The notes below the pieces were generated by a model. The model was not told the origin of the DNA and ran no database searches. It was given only the letters and a program-made list of their open reading frames with translations. Below, one piece after another: positions 13,274 through 22,873 of a DNA stretch of 64,000 nt. Where the stretch lies: contig OX388341.1 of NCBI GenBank assembly GCA_947579665.1, positions 6,996,752 through 7,060,751 of the forward strand, written 5' to 3'. The stretch comes from Sympetrum striolatum (Eukaryota > Arthropoda > Insecta > Odonata > Libellulidae). Both the position numbers and the translations under genes were made by a program. Position 1 is the first letter of the stretch. Each line of letters opens with the position of its first letter.

Positions 13274-13619
13274 AATTTTTTAAATATCTTTAAAGTTACT
13301 AAATGACACATTTAACAAAGTTTAAAAGCCTTAATAAACTAATCAGTTATTCAATAATTTGAATTCAAATTTAATTTTATGTTAATATGAACAAAATTTC
13401 AATTATTAACCATTTTACGAAGATAGTCAAAAATTTGAATGAAAAAACATATCCTATCAAAATAATGTCGCATATTAAAAATCAGGTGCCTATTTTTGTA
13501 GCAAAGCCTTTAATGTATTTTTGGGATGATAATTGATAAAATGTTCTTGAAAAATATTTCATTTATTGTGTTTTTCATGGATTCTGCAAACGTTCGATAT
13601 TACATTTTTTGTGAAAAAT

Positions 13620-15445
13620 GTCCTACCCCTCCATAGAAGCACAGCTCTTGCAAATTTTTTTTGTGCATTATAAAAAAACTGGTTGTCTACATTTGGACCA
13701 ACAGAAGGAGGTTTTTCGTTTTTTTCATGGAGGGCAAAGTCGGCAAGTCTTCCGCTTCTCTAGTTTATCTTCGAAATTTTGAGGTTTTTCAACTGTTAGG
13801 TTCAGAATTCGGCCTATATTGGCTCTTAATTGTGTGGGAATCTTGCTGTTTGACATTATCCTCTTTAATTGTGGCCTTACTAACTCCGCTGCAATGCATT
13901 TAATAAAATCGTACCTATTCAGATACTTCTTGTCTTTTAGAGCCTGCTGGAACACAAAAGAATTCACCAATGAAATGTCTAAAATTCTAAGAAACACTGC
14001 CATCGGCCATCTCCTTGTTCTTCGACTACATGAGTAGCTGCTGCACATTTTATGTAGTGTATCTACTCCACCCTTGATTGAATTATATAAAGTTATAATT
14101 TCAGGTTTCATTGTCACGTCATCAGTGCTCTCTGTGGTGCATTGACGACACCAACCAAAGAGTCCTGTTTCTCTTTGGCACATGAGTAACTAGAGTCACG
14201 TTGCCGTATATCCATACAACAAGGACCCTTTTGTGCCTTCTTTTGAAGGCCCTAACTCATTGGATATTTCCCTTTAATTTTTTCTTATCGTCCCGACATA
14301 GGTCAGTCCTTTCACCCTCAGCTTCTAAACCAGTTCAATTGAAGTGAACCAATTATCAGCTGTAATATTTCGATTGGAATGAAATATTGGCTCAGTGAGA
14401 CGCGGAACTGATTGCGTAGGTTTCGAAGTCTTTTTGTCTTCCTCTGACAGACCTTTTCCGTTGGTACTTATTCCGGCGTACTAATAGGCATTATACAAAT
14501 AGCTATTCGATGTATCCGTCAAACACATCATTTTGAGGCCATACTTAGCTGGCTTACTCTGGATGTACATTTTAAATCGGCACCGACCCTTGAAGGCAAT
14601 TAACATTTCGTCAATACAAGTTGTTGTGCCCAGTGAATAGCAACAATGAGAATTTTTTACGAAATGATTTAACAAATCAGAAATTGGTGCAACTGGGTCA
14701 CTTTCGTACCGGATGATTCGGTCTTCATGGTTATCAAACGGAAGACATAAAAGGAGAACAGCAAATCGTTGTCCATACATTACTAAACAAAAACTTTCCT
14801 TTCCCACGCCATCTGCAGCAAAAGTACTACTAATATCTTCATCGTTAGATTTAAATATTGCATATTATATTAATAACCCAAGTAAAGCTCTTAATTCAAC
14901 ATTATCTAAATCTTGGATTTCTGGCCTACTCTGGTATACTTTTCTCATAACTTTTGAAGTTTGACATTTTTCCAACACAAAATCAAATTTATTATATCGT
15001 CGTCAAAAATAAGCGACCAAAAATGGAGAGGTTGCAGTTCCCTATCTAGAGGTATAACAGATTGCGGTAAAATTTCACTTAACCGATTGCGGTAAAATTT
15101 CGTGAAATTTTACCCAGATTGCTTCAAACCTGGTTTTTCCGCAACAACGTTATGCAGACGAGTGTAAACGTTTCTCTTTGGCTCTTTAGAACTCCTTTTA
15201 TAGTGATTTTTTCCAAAATAATCTCCAACTTTCTTAGAAATCGGATTCACTGAAACACTTACTTCCTCATCATCGTCTTCTTCATTCTCATCGGAATCTG
15301 TATTGTGATCACTAACAATAATATTATCCTCCACAATCTCACTTTCTACTTCACTCTCATCTTCCCTCAAGTATTCCATAACTTGCTCCTCAAAATCAGG
15401 AGCGTCCTGTCGTAGTATTTGAGAGGGACCGGGTTTATCACTCAT
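13620..15445 (-). pseudogene. piggyBac transposase, multiply disrupted
   Basis: DDE_Tnp_1_7 family transposase, the enzyme for cut-and-paste at TTAA. Reading the minus strand: ATG at 15445 (MSDKPGPS), an acidic N-terminal region, then KEPKRNVYTRLHNVV. After frame changes comes TCIDEMLIAFKGRCRFKMY (first catalytic Asp) with SKPAKYGLKMMCLTD, and around 14340 NITADNWFTSIELV (second Asp). The last part is NSIKGGVDTLHKMCSSYSCS (third Asp region) with RRTRRWPMAVFLRILDISLV. The C-terminal cysteine-rich domain begins KRKTCRLCPP and continues beyond a stop near 13722 as RKTSFCWSKC. Several stops and frameshifts lie between these blocks, chiefly 15110-14807 and 14480-14183. All three catalytic positions are still recognisable, so decay is modest, but no functional protein can be made. 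Confidence 0.88.
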
Positions 15446-16467
15446 GCTTGTAGTTTTTGTTGAGTACTTATGTCGCTGTGAAAATTGATAAAATATCATC
15501 AGTAGATTACTTGTTCAGGAAAATATTTTGAATCCACGGAATAGCGCAGGAAGAAATTTATCTGACGAATGACAATGATGATCACAAGGCAATTATGTAA
15601 ATATTGCACCGGGAAGACAACGTTATTCAAGAACAGTAGAAAATTTTCCTCCTTACTAGCTCCGTATATGATGATCGCTCACCAACAGATAATAAGTTAG
15701 CTGCTCTTATTTTCCCAGGCAATTGGTTTTCCTGCTGCCATATTTGCAAATTATTTTACAACAAAGATATGTTTTAGAAAGAAACGAACTTACTGAAAAA
15801 ATATAACTCACATAATTCGTCTTTCAAAAGATCCGTGTAGCAAGATGATTACTTGGCAACGAATAGAGCGAAACTAAGGAAAGCAGTTTGGGGAAAATCC
15901 GAGAAATACGTTTTCTTTCACATCTGGTCATGTACTGCTTTGTTTTCGGGTTTTCCCCAGGACCACTTCACCCTTTCCATTGGGGGTCCATATTCTGCTG
16001 ACAATATGCTTCACTAAAGGTCATTCATCCCAGGCACAAATGAGTAGTGGCAACAATGAGAAATTCTCGCAGGATTTGGTTATTCTGAGTTTGCCGCCAC
16101 TTCGGTCGCATCCATAGTAAGTGACATTCTAGGGTCGGAATCACAGCGAAATATAAATACGAAAAATTCGGTTCCATACACATAAGGTGTTTTAATGCAA
16201 GTATGATTTAATATTTTTCTAAAAAGATTTTTATTGTTGGAGTTGATACTATAAAATAACCAAAGCAATCAGTATTCTTGAGGACGACCTCAACATTAGC
16301 CTACTATCATAAAATCCATATATTTTGCCTAATTTATGCTTTTCAAATAGTAATAACAAAGAAATGTGTAAATAATAAACAAATGTAATAAATGAAGTTG
16401 AATTTTGTAAGCCTCCGTAATAATATTCACCCATATTACGAATTGAGTTTTCCCGAATCAGTGACGT

Positions 16468-16484
16468 GCGGTCTCTCAGACCGC
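16468..16484. repeat. Subterminal hairpin, right inner copy
   Basis: GCGGTCTCTCAGACCGC, preceded by GTGACGTGC, which parallels the GTGACATGC that precedes the left copy. Confidence 0.75.
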
Positions 16485-16638
16485 GCATGAAATTAAATCG
16501 CAACTTAATAGAAATACAAGTAAGATAATTGAAATTCGAAGAATTCTATATACTACGTAAAGGTATCTAAGAAGGTACCATAAATAACAGATTTGTTAAA
16601 ATTCAAATAACTTTTTTATTCACAATAAAAAAATCGCT

Positions 16639-16655
16639 GCGGTCTATCAGACCGC
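16639..16655. repeat. Subterminal hairpin, right outer copy
   Basis: GCGGTCTATCAGACCGC, running directly into the right terminal repeat (CATGTCACTGG). Confidence 0.75.
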
Positions 16656-16679
16656 ATGTCACTGGTTAAGGGTTAACAG

Positions 16680-16804
16680 CCTCCAAAAGAGGAGAGCAGT
16701 TGATTGAACTCACCGACCAGAGGGAACGACAGCAAGCCCAGTTGCAAGAGGAATTGGATATCCAAGCTCTGGAAATTCAGGAAGAGGCTATAAGGCAGTT
16801 AGAG
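16680..16804 (+). CDS. Syx7: Syntaxin-7/12-type Qa-SNARE, internal exon (start of SNARE region)
   Basis: This exon encodes (A)SKRGEQLIELTDQRERQ and continues to a C-terminal EEAIRQLE. The last part matches the RQLE that opens the SNARE helix in syntaxin 7/12 proteins. Family role: endosomal/lysosomal membrane fusion as the Qa partner of a four-helix SNARE bundle. The exon ends at GAG before gtttgt (a usable, non-ideal donor) in phase 0, matching the next exon. The acceptor AG (16678-16679) lies three bases after the right TTAA of a piggyBac insertion, so the normal pyrimidine tract is displaced by 3.46 kb. The exon is 125 nt, not a multiple of three, so skipping it would shift the frame. An internal AG at 16698-16699 could serve as an alternative acceptor, but it also lacks a good pyrimidine tract. 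Upstream exons were not found in the window. Confidence 0.82.
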
Positions 16805-17586
16805 GTTTGTAATTTTAAAAATATATATTTTTTGCTTTTATCAAGAAAAGGGCATGCGGTAGATTCTCGTGGGGGTGTCATCTACAATGACACATGTCAT
16901 TTTATCATGTAGAGAGGGCTATGTCTGCATTTAGAACTTAGTCCAGAAGATGAAAGTATAATTTCTTAGTCCACTTCTATGATCACCTGATAATAGGAAA
17001 ACTGTTGCTGTTCTTTCTGAATTTTCAATATGTCCCATGTGCTTAGCATAATCTTCCAGGTTTCAATGCTCTCTCTTGTTCATTTCCTAAATTTAACTCA
17101 GCTGGTTCTACTTGCATAGCTGTCACTTACTATACATATCTTTTGTCTTTCTGAATTAGTGCAGTCATGTCTAGTCCTCTCCCTTATGTCAACACATTAC
17201 CATTTCAATCCTTTATTCTTAAATTCTTTTGGTATTTTACTATGATTAGGTGTTACTGTCCAACAACAGTAATTTTTAATTTTCATTAGACTGTTAAAAA
17301 AGGTATGGGGAAGAGAATAAATTGTATGCTGTTTGTTTATGACCATTCTGTGTCATGCTTTTTGTTAAGTTTTTCAAAGTAGTATTAGTTCCAGTTGTAT
17401 ATTTTCAATTTTTTATCTGCCCTCTCCATGATATATATAGTCTTAAAATGTATAGCTGTATGGTTCACAATATTTTGCATTTTATGCAGATTTATTTATA
17501 TTTTTAGTAATTTTTGGAAACTCTTCTTTCTTTGAGGAAAAAATACTTTGAGGAGAACAATGTATTCCACAGTTAATTGTCTAGAT

Positions 17587-17801
17587 CAGCGGTTCCCAAT
17601 TGGTGGGTCGTGGAAGGGTTACAGGTGGGTTGTGACTCGATCTTAAAACCATCAGAAACCATCATATTTGCAATATTTGATTGTATACACAAGGAAGGGA
17701 TAAGAAACAAATAAGGTTTTTTACTCCACCATGGCTGATGTACCGTGGAGATATTCTGATAAGGATAGGTGTGTTGCCAGCAAAAAGGTTGGGAACCACT
17801 G
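17587..17801. mobile_element. hAT-type MITE, 215 bp, perfect 8-bp duplication
   Basis: It begins CAGCGGTTCCCAATTGG and ends GTTGGGAACCACTG, an inverted pair typical of hAT non-autonomous elements. It is flanked on both sides by the identical 8-mer GTCTAGAT (17579-17586 and 17802-17809), the hAT duplication length. There is no coding capacity. Confidence 0.9.
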
Positions 17802-18091
17802 GTCTAGATGGTCCATAGATGGTCTATATAACTTAGCATAGTTGTCATTTAGTATGTCAAATTAAGATCTTATCTTCCAAAGTTAGATATGACCTCTTCA
17901 TCCCAAATTGGAATTGGTTGTTGGGGAATTTACCCAAAGAGGGGACTACCTGTCAAATCTCATTGTTCGTCACTTTCCTCAATTCTCTTAATTCTAAAAT
18001 ACATTTCACGTATGAACTTGAAGCTATTGGTGTACTAAATTTCTTGGACTTGTCTATATGTGTTATTAATTGCAAAGCTTCCTTTGAAGTA

Positions 18092-19404
18092 CAGTAGAAG
18101 TCCGTTATAACGAGAGCTGACAAAAATCGGAAAAGTACTTATTAAAGCCGATTTCTTATTCTAAATGTCCATCCTCTTGAATCCAAGGGTAGCAAATGCA
18201 CTAGGATGGATCTGTTAATTCTTATGCAAATACTTCAGAATGCATAAAAGAGTATGTTCATGTCAAAAATGTTATTTCATTGCCTCATAAACCATAACCA
18301 AAGTGCATCCTCTAACATAAAATGTGGATCATTATTGCTCAATAATCGTCAAAGCTAATAATATATCATTTGATAATCATATTAGTTAGGATTTGGTGAT
18401 GTAGCATAATAATTATAGATGGCTTTCCAGTAGGATAAGTAGTTACGAGAGTCATGTTCGTTAGACACGAGTTTTTCTCTGGTGCCGGCAATTCTTCAAT
18501 GCAGCTGGTGAGAGCAGAATTCCTTTTCCTCTACCCTCATATATCGTCTTATCGGCAGCTCTCATCTTTCCTGTCTTGTCCTCCAGGCACAAAGAGAAAC
18601 GTTCAACTCCCACCCTTTAAAGCCATGCCATCTCTCACTTCTGAAATCTTAATCGAGGGAACCGAGAAATAATGCTTTTCTTGTAATGCTACTAATTTTT
18701 AGGAAAAAATAATCAGATAAACTATGTAAGAATGGAAAGCGTTTTATTTGAAACATGGTAACAAAGCACTTTTGATTAATCATTAAACAAAGCACAATTG
18801 AAGGCAACTTGCAGGTACATACTTGAATCCTTCAGTCAAGTATTAGCCAAAAATATCACCGTTCCAGTCAACTCGCATTAATTGTTTCCCAAAATGTGCC
18901 CCTTAGTTAGTAAATACTGTCTGCCGATTTCGGATTTACTCTTGGTTTCTCTTTTGCACAATTTCAAAATTTCTTTACTTAATCTAAAGCCTTTCTTTTA
19001 CTCTCCATCACAAAACTGTCACACTAGAAACTCAAGCACTGCTTTTATCTCTTATATTCCCCCCCATTAGAGGATTTGGTGCCAATTTTTGAATGAAAAC
19101 AAATCCCACAGGTGGATGCCAATAAAATGGAAACTTGATTCAAACAAGAGGGATCATTGCCGAAAAGAAACAAGATACAAGAGGATATGATATAGGAGAC
19201 GTGAGGGACAAATGGGATAGTGAAACTTGTGAGACGTCTTCGATTACGAGATATGCTACCTGAAAGACGAATATAGAACTGTGGCACTTGTTATAACGAT
19301 ACCTCAGAATTTGATCACTCCTTATAATGGACGTAACTCCCTATCCTTTTTGCTGTGGGATGGACAACGTCCAAAGAATCACTCGTTATAACGGACTTCT
19401 ACTG
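18092..19404. mobile_element. Tigger/pogo-like non-autonomous element, 1313 bp
   Basis: The termini are inverted repeats: CAGTAGAAGTCCGTTATAAC on the left and its complement (ending CGGACTTCTACTG) on the right. They are flanked by TA on both sides (18090-18091, 19405-19406), as in Tc1/mariner-superfamily elements. The CAGTAGAA start is typical of the Tigger group. No transposase motif was found inside, so it was presumably moved by a related autonomous element. It interrupts the Penelope-like coding sequence. Confidence 0.85.
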
Positions 19405-20207
19405 TATTTAGGAAAGATTCTTATACTGATCATGTGATCCCTTCTGATTCATTCCATCACCATTCCCCTAAAGCCCCTTGTATGTATGTATAAACACGCC
19501 AGTTTCCACTCCCTAATCCACCTCCTTTTAAGTGTCCCTCTCTCCCACAAAGCCTTTTCTAAAGAACTATCCACCATCAAAACCATAGCCCGGAATGATG
19601 GTTACTCTGAAGAATTTATGAAAAAACTTTTATGGAAGAAAACCAGGAAAATTGCCTCTGCATCCAATTTTCCATCCCTTTGTCCTTATGATGTTCCCAA
19701 GATAAAATGGGTGAAGCTGCCGTTTTTGGGAAACATTTCCTATAAAATCTCCACCATTCTTCCGAAAAACTTGAGGGCTGCATTTTATAATACTTCCAAC
19801 TTTCAGCGCTCCTAATCTAAGGTAAATGATAAAATGGATCCCTCTGCACTAACGGGGGTCTATGAGTTGCTGTGTGACAATTGCCTGCTTTGATACAGAG
19901 GTCAGAGCGGGAGATCTGTAAAGACAAGGGCCCAGGAACCCCTACAGAGCTACTGGCTAAAGAATCCAACAACCTCAGCCTTTGCAGCCCACCTGCTGGA
20001 GAGTGGACATAGCAGTTCCTTTTCACCAAAAATCCTCCACCGAGAACCAAAGGGGAGAAAGCTGGATGCACTTGAAATAATAGAAATAACTTCTGCAGAA
20101 AATCTAACAAATGAATATAGATTTTCAAATCCTTCCCCTCTCCATACTCTCCCCTTTAAGTTCCTCTGATGATATATATATCGCTGCTACCTTTCTCACT
20201 CCCTCAC

Positions 20208-20242
20208 CAGATGATGGCCTTTGCACCGAAACTGGTCGTGAA
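20208..20242 (+). ncRNA. Hammerhead-like motif in Penelope-like tail
   Basis: It reads CAGATGATGG, then a short helix-like stretch ending CACC, then GAAACTGGTCGTG. The order resembles the hammerhead core CUGANGA, stem II, GAAA, which is reported for Penelope-like elements. The first core base triplet is CAG rather than CTG, so this copy is probably inactive. A better copy is at 55593-55630. Confidence 0.4.
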
Positions 20243-20340
20243 TTAAGTCCAATTGTATGGAAGTTTACAGTGTTTTTATTTTCTCTAACTTAATTTTACT
20301 AATATTTTATTGATTTGCTTATCAACACCTCTTGTGATTT

Positions 20341-20440
20341 ACATTTTACATTTACATTTACATTTAAACCCTGCAATCCGCCAGTGGCGCGTGGCAGGGG
20401 GTGTAAGACACCAAAATACCTATCTAATCTGGAGAGCTAT
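20341..20440 (-). repeat. Non-LTR retrotransposon 3' end
   Basis: On the plus strand four tandem ACATTT units (the tail on the minus strand) are followed by CCGCCAGTGGCGCGTGGCAG and GTGTAAGACAC. The same arrangement (simple tail, GCC-rich block, GTGTAnnACAC hairpin) recurs at 8.4, 45.4 and 49.4 kb. Upstream coding sequence could not be recognised with confidence. Confidence 0.7.
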
Positions 20441-21093
20441 TTGCTTCTCTAATACTACGCGGAAAAAGTAGAGGCATTAGTTTCCTTTGCTTGAAAACTT
20501 TCTTGGCCTAAGTCAAAGAACCTCATCTTGAGCACCTTCCATTCTAAGAAAGTATACTACTCAAGTATGAGATTATATCCAGCTATTCCAGTTTTTCTTC
20601 ATCCACACTTATCATCAACATCCTGGTTCCAGCCCTTGTTTCCTTCGTCCCTTATCTTTTTTGTTGTACATTAGGTAAGGATTTTGTGGAATGATGACTG
20701 AGATGGCCCTACTCCCATCACTGGTGGGTGCAACACTCTCCTTTTCAAGTTCCATGTATGCCATTGGCATATTAAAATTTTCGCACGTTATATACATGAG
20801 ATAATTAGATGAGGTGCCATTCATTGACTTCCTAAACAGTGATTTAACAATGACAGCATCACTCATAGTGTCCACTCTATGAGTATACTTGTATTTGAGC
20901 CCATTCACTGAGGTACAAGTGTTGCATGAACTCCTTTTTGTCTGGCTCCTATTTAATGACCTTTCTGGCTTGGTTATGATCATACCATGAATAAGCTTCT
21001 AGCGAGTTTAGCTCTGTGGATCATTAGAACTTACTAGGACCTCTACCATCTACTTTACTAGGATGTAGTTCAGGGAAGAGGGAGTTTCAATTA

Positions 21094-22222
21094 CTGTATA
21101 TGCCGGTGTATAAGTCGACCTTTGAAGCCTAAAAAAATCTCTCAAACATCAGGGCTCAACTTTTACGCCAAACACAATATTAACCCTTTACCACCAAGGG
21201 GTAAATAAGTGAAACTGCTGCATAACACCTGTTGTACCCAAACTCTTGCAACTCAGCACAATTATTTCTTACTGAAACTTATTTTTGGCAAGTCTAATAT
21301 AGATATCATATAAAACAAATTTAATCACGGAATACACTTGTGGCCGAATGTTAAAACTGAAAGCCCAGCATCCTAATTATCTGCAAGCCACCAACTACCA
21401 ATAAAACCAATAAATACTACTAATAATATCGCACGGACAAAGTTTTCTTTGGAATCAATGTGAGAAGATGGCGTTACATGGTAAAAAGCCATAATAATTA
21501 AATAAAACTTTTTTGTTTAACAGTTCTCTTTACTTGATGAAGATGAGGAAGTTTTAAGGTTTTAAAATGACCACATATGAATTATGACATGTTTTCATAA
21601 TAAAAGAATTGCTCCATTTTCATATCTTTAAAATAAATTTGAAGCATATTTATTCTTCCCAAATTATATTCGTTTCTTCACGTGTATTTTTATTTAAAAA
21701 ATATTTAATATATATTTGGATGTTCTCTTTTTACAAATAAAGATCAAATGCACATCATAGTTTGTTTTTGTTTATATTATTGTTATGATTCAATTTAGCG
21801 TTAAGAGTTGGAAGTTGCTTTAGCAGTGTCGTGCTTTGATATTACCACGCTATATTACCATTATTTCTATAATACATTTTTAATACAATTGTGTTTCGGT
21901 TATATAACCCATATTTATTTGTGTAGCCTGAGTGATACCAACAAATGAAACTTGTGTAATAGTTAAGCAGAGTTGAGAAGTTGACATGTCAGCTGAAAGA
22001 AACAATTCTAGTGTTTTAATCTCATGCAGTAAATATTCCTTAAACTATCATGTATTTATGGATACCGTAGATTTTATTCCCATAAAATAGAGCTGGGGAA
22101 GTGGTGTTGCCTTATTTTTTGGGTCGACTTATACGCTGAACATAGGCTAAAACCTGAAGTTGACCTCAAAATATTAGGGGTCGACTTGTATGCTGGATCA
22201 ACTTATACGCCGGTATATACGG
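21094..22222. mobile_element. TIR element, 1129 bp, Tigger-like, no transposase seen
   Basis: The left end is CTGTATATGCCGGTGTATAAG. The right end, read inward, is CCGTATATACCGGCGTATAAG. Both are flanked by TA (21092-21093, 22223-22224). The right subterminal region carries further GTCGACTTATACGC and GTCGACTTGTATGC copies, so the terminal repeat is partly multiplied. The interior is AT-rich with no readable ORF. Assignment to the TA-targeting Tc1/mariner group is by TA flanks and end form only. Confidence 0.78.
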
Positions 22223-22717
22223 TAATTAACATTAATAAAAATATAAAATTAAAACTGTTATAGTGGTGGAATAATATCATAATTTATGTAAAAGGTGCAG
22301 TATATTGAAAAGAACATTAGTAAAATGTTTTAACTTCTCAATGGGGAAACAAAACGAAAAAAGAATAACTGTTTAGCTTCCTTTGATATGAACACAGCTC
22401 AGAGATAGAACTAAAGAGTATATCAATTCAAAGTGGAAGAAGAAATGTTGAAAAAATTTGTGTTGAAATTATTTACCGTTACCTTACTAAAATGAGAGTG
22501 AGAAAAAAACTTGAGATATTACATCCAAGGAAGGGAAGGTATTTACTAGTTAAGTCCCATAAATAGCCAGACTTCCACAGTGGGAATTTATTAAAGAAAG
22601 AAGCTTTAGCAGGTCTTAAAGATCTATTAAGGTTAAACTTATAGAATGTGTAATAAATTAGTAATTTTTAATCAATTAACTATGTTAAGTGATTCAAAGG
22701 TTTTTTTTTTATTTTAG

Positions 22718-22873
22718 AATGACATCAGCGACGTAAACCAAATTTTTAAGGATCTTGGTGCCTTGGTACATGAACAAGGTGAAATAGTTGATAGCATTGA
22801 AGCAAATGTAGAGAAATCTGAAATTTCTGTGTCTCAAGGCGCAACTGAACGTCGACATGCTAGTGAGTACCAG
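22718..22873 (+). CDS. Syx7: Syntaxin-7/12-type Qa-SNARE, exon with core SNARE helix
   Basis: 52 codons, phase 0 on both sides: NDISDVNQIFKDLGALVHEQ then GEIVDSIEANVEKSEISVSQ and GATERRHASEYQ. This is a full Qa-SNARE motif. The ionic zero-layer glutamine is the Q of HEQGE (residue 20 of the exon), and the heptad hydrophobics (I, F, L, L, V) are in register. Acceptor TTTTAG at 22717 and donor CAG/gtaaga at 22874 are both good. In the family this helix pairs with Qb, Qc and R-SNAREs on endosomes and lysosomes. It is intact, with no stop or odd residue. Confidence 0.93.

Larger units (their letters stand above)
13212..16672. mobile_element. piggyBac element, 3461 bp, with TTAA target duplication
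   Basis: It is bounded on both sides by TTAA (13208-13211 and 16673-16676), the obligate piggyBac target. The outer terminal inverted repeats are identical over 19 bases: CCCTTAACCAGTGACATGC on the left and its complement on the right. Inside each end are 17-base hairpins of the form GCGGTCTnnnAGACCGC. A degraded transposase gene runs on the minus strand. The clean duplication and matching ends suggest fairly recent insertion, whereas the broken transposase means it was either mobilised in trans or has decayed since. It sits inside a syntaxin 3' splice site. Confidence 0.93.
17925..20290 (+). pseudogene. Penelope-like retroelement, 5'-truncated, interrupted by a Tigger-like element
   Basis: Two parts lie either side of the 18092-19404 insertion. 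Part one (17925-18091) encodes FLNSLNSKIHFTYELE, then GVLNFLDLSI and ends SFEV. Part two (from 19405) continues with FRKDSYTDHVIPSDS, then HKAFSKELSTIKTIARNDGY, KWVKLPFLGNISYKIS, and from about 19850 a GIY-YIG nuclease: GVYELLCDNC, GQSGRSVKTRAQEP, SAFAAHLLESGHSS and KILHREPKGRKLDALEIIEI. Joining the flanks through one TA restores a continuous frame. The N-terminal RT motifs are missing. A frameshift and a stop lie at the nuclease start (near 19815-19895). The tail carries a pyrimidine-rich stretch and a hammerhead-like motif. Family function: RT plus GIY-YIG endonuclease for target-primed retrotransposition. This copy is dead. Confidence 0.85.
16805..22717 (+). other. Syntaxin intron packed with transposable elements
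   Basis: GT at 16805 and AG at 22716-22717 (acceptor TTTTTTTTTTATTTTAG). It contains a hAT MITE, a Penelope-like element interrupted by a Tigger-like element, a LINE 3' end and a second TIR element, each listed separately. The remaining sequence is AT-rich and unremarkable. Confidence 0.75.

Noticed and set aside
20163..20190. A second hammerhead core at CTGATGATATATATATC
   Set aside because: No GAAA follows at a suitable distance. It is probably a low-complexity coincidence.
20615..20983. 122-codon minus-strand open frame in the syntaxin intron
   Set aside because: No recognisable domain, and it lies next to a LINE 3' end. Could be LINE-derived but I could not support it.
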